NCBI GenBank assembly: GCA_012845835.1
Contig: JABAKD010000016.1
Span: forward strand, 3,094,359 to 3,158,358
Length of the DNA stretch: 64,000 bases
Reading direction: 5' to 3'
DNA from: Undaria pinnatifida
Lineage: Eukaryota; Sar; Phaeophyceae; Laminariales; Alariaceae
Each line of letters begins with the position of its first letter. Positions within the stretch are counted from its first letter, which is position 1. This document shows, in pieces, positions 63,101-64,000 of this stretch. A model generated the notes under the pieces. That model was not told where the DNA came from. It did no database searches and saw only the letters and a list, made by a program, of their open reading frames with translations. Both the position numbers and the translations under genes were made by a program.

Positions 63101-63568
63101 ATTATTGTGATATGTGTGCAGGATCTGTGCAGCGCAAGTCCAACCCAGGAAGCATGTATTATTAATACACCATGCAGGTCATCCAGCTATCACACAGCAA
63201 CATGATCTATATAGACCATGCAGATAATATAGGCCAAGGATTAGTCGGCCCCGAAGGACATACATCATTAACAGATGTCATCTGCCCGGTGTGCCCAAAA
63301 TCTTGCTACGATGGACGATCTACCTGCCGTGAAATATTTAAATCATGAGTAGATATATAGCAATGGAGGTATCACGCGCAACTTGCGAAGGTGAGTTTTG
63401 ATCAAGATCCTTTTCCATGCCTGCAAATTCTTGCTGCGACCGGCGCGAACAGGGCATCCCCGTAGGCACCCCTTTCCTTGATGGCTACCCCGACCAGGAG
63501 TTCCCGAAGGCTCCGTGGCTGGCGGAGTTCGTCAAGTCCGCCCTTATAATTGTCACGGGAACCATCAG
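60168..63568 (+). CDS. plastid-targeted lipoxygenase-like protein, N-terminal part (three exons, continues past window)
   Basis: Exons are predicted at 60168-60381, 62523-62632 and 63453-63568. All introns are GT-AG and the phases agree (1, 0, 2). Exon 1 codes a signal peptide (residues about 8-21: Ile-Lys-Ala-Met-Val-Ala-Leu...) ending Thr-Ser-Ala-Phe-Val-Ala-Pro. This is the stramenopile plastid motif with Phe at the cleavage site, followed by a Ser/Thr/Pro-rich transit region. Exon 2 has Leu-Pro-Gln-Asp...Ala-Ala-Arg-Lys-Lys-Gln-Leu...Arg-Ser-Glu-Tyr-Lys-Trp-Asn. Exon 3 has Pro-Phe-Leu-Asp...Glu-Phe-Pro...Trp-Leu-Ala-Glu-Phe. Plant- and cyanobacterial-type lipoxygenases, which dioxygenate polyunsaturated fatty acids, have this order before their catalytic domain. 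The iron ligands would lie beyond the window, so activity cannot be judged. Confidence 0.6.
61060..61245 (+). repeat. Family I direct repeat in intron 1
   Basis: GGTTGGC...GTTGGGTGGCAACGACGCTGTAAAACATGCC, then GAGCTAGACAACCAGGCTACCG and GGCGGTCACATGATGGC. It recurs at 63845-64000. Confidence 0.75.
61838..61998. repeat. long imperfect hairpin (~60-bp arms) in intron 1
   Basis: The left arm (61838-61900) contains GATCCCTTCGGCAACTATGCAGACCCTAC. The right arm (61930-61998) contains GTAGGGTCTGCATATTGCCGAAGGGATG and the complement of GTCGTGCTCCCC. The arms are about 30 bp apart. Confidence 0.85.
62523..62632 (+). CDS. lipoxygenase-like gene, exon 2
   Basis: Preceded by a strong pyrimidine tract (TTTTTATTTTTCCCCTGGAGCAG) and followed by GTGAGC. 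Joins exon 1 in phase 1 and codes a charged helix-like segment. The next exon starts in phase 0. Confidence 0.65.
62815..62840. repeat. perfect 11-bp-stem hairpin in intron 2
   Basis: AGATCGGAGGC, loop GCGT, GCCTCCGATCT. Confidence 0.9.
63453..63568 (+). CDS. lipoxygenase-like gene, exon 3
   Basis: Acceptor CGCGAACAG at 63451-63452, donor AG/GTGTGC at 63569. Codes Gly-Ile-Pro-Val-Gly-Thr-Pro-Phe then the Trp-containing segment. It ends in phase 2, so at least one more exon lies to the right. Confidence 0.6.
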
Positions 63569-63844
63569 GTGTGCTCTCCCTCCGATCGTTGTGTTTTGCA
63601 TTATTATCAACACTCATATTACAATAATACGTTTGACACGCCCCCGTCTCCATATATATATATATGCAAAGTACGGCACTGTCTTGTTGTCTTCGATCAA
63701 AATCATAACCGTAAAACATTGAGATTTTGACACGCCCCTCCCCCCCCCCCTTTCCAATACCTTCCGCCTCCGTATACCACTGCTGGCGTTTCTACACGGC
63801 ATACTGTGAACCATAATATCGCCTCCTTTCCCTATATTGTATGT

Positions 63845-64000
63845 AGGGTGGGTTGGCGCCGGTTGGCAACGACGCTATAAAACATGCCGCTCACTACGTA
63901 AGTTAGACCACCAGGGTACCGTTTATTTTTTATGCGGTCGATCACATTTTATTTTTTTTGCGGTCGATCACAGCTGGCGATCGAGTTGATCATTTTGCGG
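63845..64000 (+). repeat. Family I direct repeat, second copy, in intron 3
   Basis: GGTTGGCAACGACGCTATAAAACATGCC and GTTAGACCACCAGGGTACCG match 61105-61185. The GCGGTCGATCACA block is itself doubled at 63941 and 63960. Runs to the window end. Confidence 0.75.

Overview
The window looks like a gene-poor, repeat-saturated stretch of a nuclear genome from a photosynthetic stramenopile, most likely a brown alga. The best clue is at the right end. There, an intron-containing gene starts with a bipartite plastid-targeting leader: a hydrophobic signal peptide followed by a Ser-Ala-Phe cleavage motif of the ASAFAP type, which is typical of secondary red plastids. It continues into residues resembling the N-terminal part of a lipoxygenase. 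Three exons with matching splice phases lie at 60168-63568, and the gene runs off the window. No bacterial-style operons, rRNA genes, intact tRNA genes or CRISPR arrays were seen.

Layout. 1-2.9 kb holds the 3' half of a decayed Ty3/gypsy chromodomain retrotransposon (integrase and chromodomain), followed by a T-rich non-coding region to about 5.3 kb. 5.9-10.2 kb holds TIR elements with G-tract modules (family A), a ~300-bp CTG/CAG satellite and a dispersed repeat (family H). 11-23.5 kb and 53.9-57.7 kb carry colinear copies of a multi-kb composite repeat: family B head, a 460-bp tandem array (family C), a unique middle, a SINE, and family M ending in a perfect GC hairpin. The first copy is split by a 918-bp TA-flanked transposon (K) that carries a small Cys/His-rich ORF. 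24-26.8 kb is a duplicated repeat (G) hit by a SINE and a LINE. 27-35.5 kb is mostly reverse-strand family B copies, with a LINE carrying an endonuclease start at 29.8-31.1 kb and a pile of nested LINE 3' ends at 31.6-32.9 kb. 36-42.8 kb holds LINE and family A copies and a broken unidentified coding region. 42.85-44.65 kb is a three-deep nest: a LINE, a Harbinger-like TIR element and a SINE. 46.2-49.6 kb has permuted inverted repeats and a long inverted repeat around a low-complexity ORF. 50.5-51.9 kb is a second transposon-like unit with a homologue of the K ORF. 52.2-53.2 kb has a trinucleotide microsatellite and a probable TRIM (three ~85-bp LTRs, two short internals). 58.04-58.56 kb is a hAT-like element built around an array of perfect hairpins.

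Several insertions can be proved from the window alone, because an uninterrupted copy of the target repeat is also present: K, three LINE 3' fragments, one SINE and the small hairpin-headed family F. The most notable observations are: (1) the homologous Cys/His-rich ORF starting Met-Pro-Cys-Ala-Ala-Gly, carried by two transposon-like units whose left ends both read CAGTGGGGG after a TA and whose codons differ mainly at third positions; (2) a LINE copy whose internal deletion junction looks like a splice junction; (3) a tiny retroposon-like family with an 8-bp-stem hairpin and a CAA-repeat tail; (4) the hairpin-array hAT-like element; and (5) hypervariable G-tract modules inside family A.

Family letters (A-O, S1, S2) are labels made here, not database names. 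Superfamily assignments rest on TIR, TSD and motif logic, without database searches.
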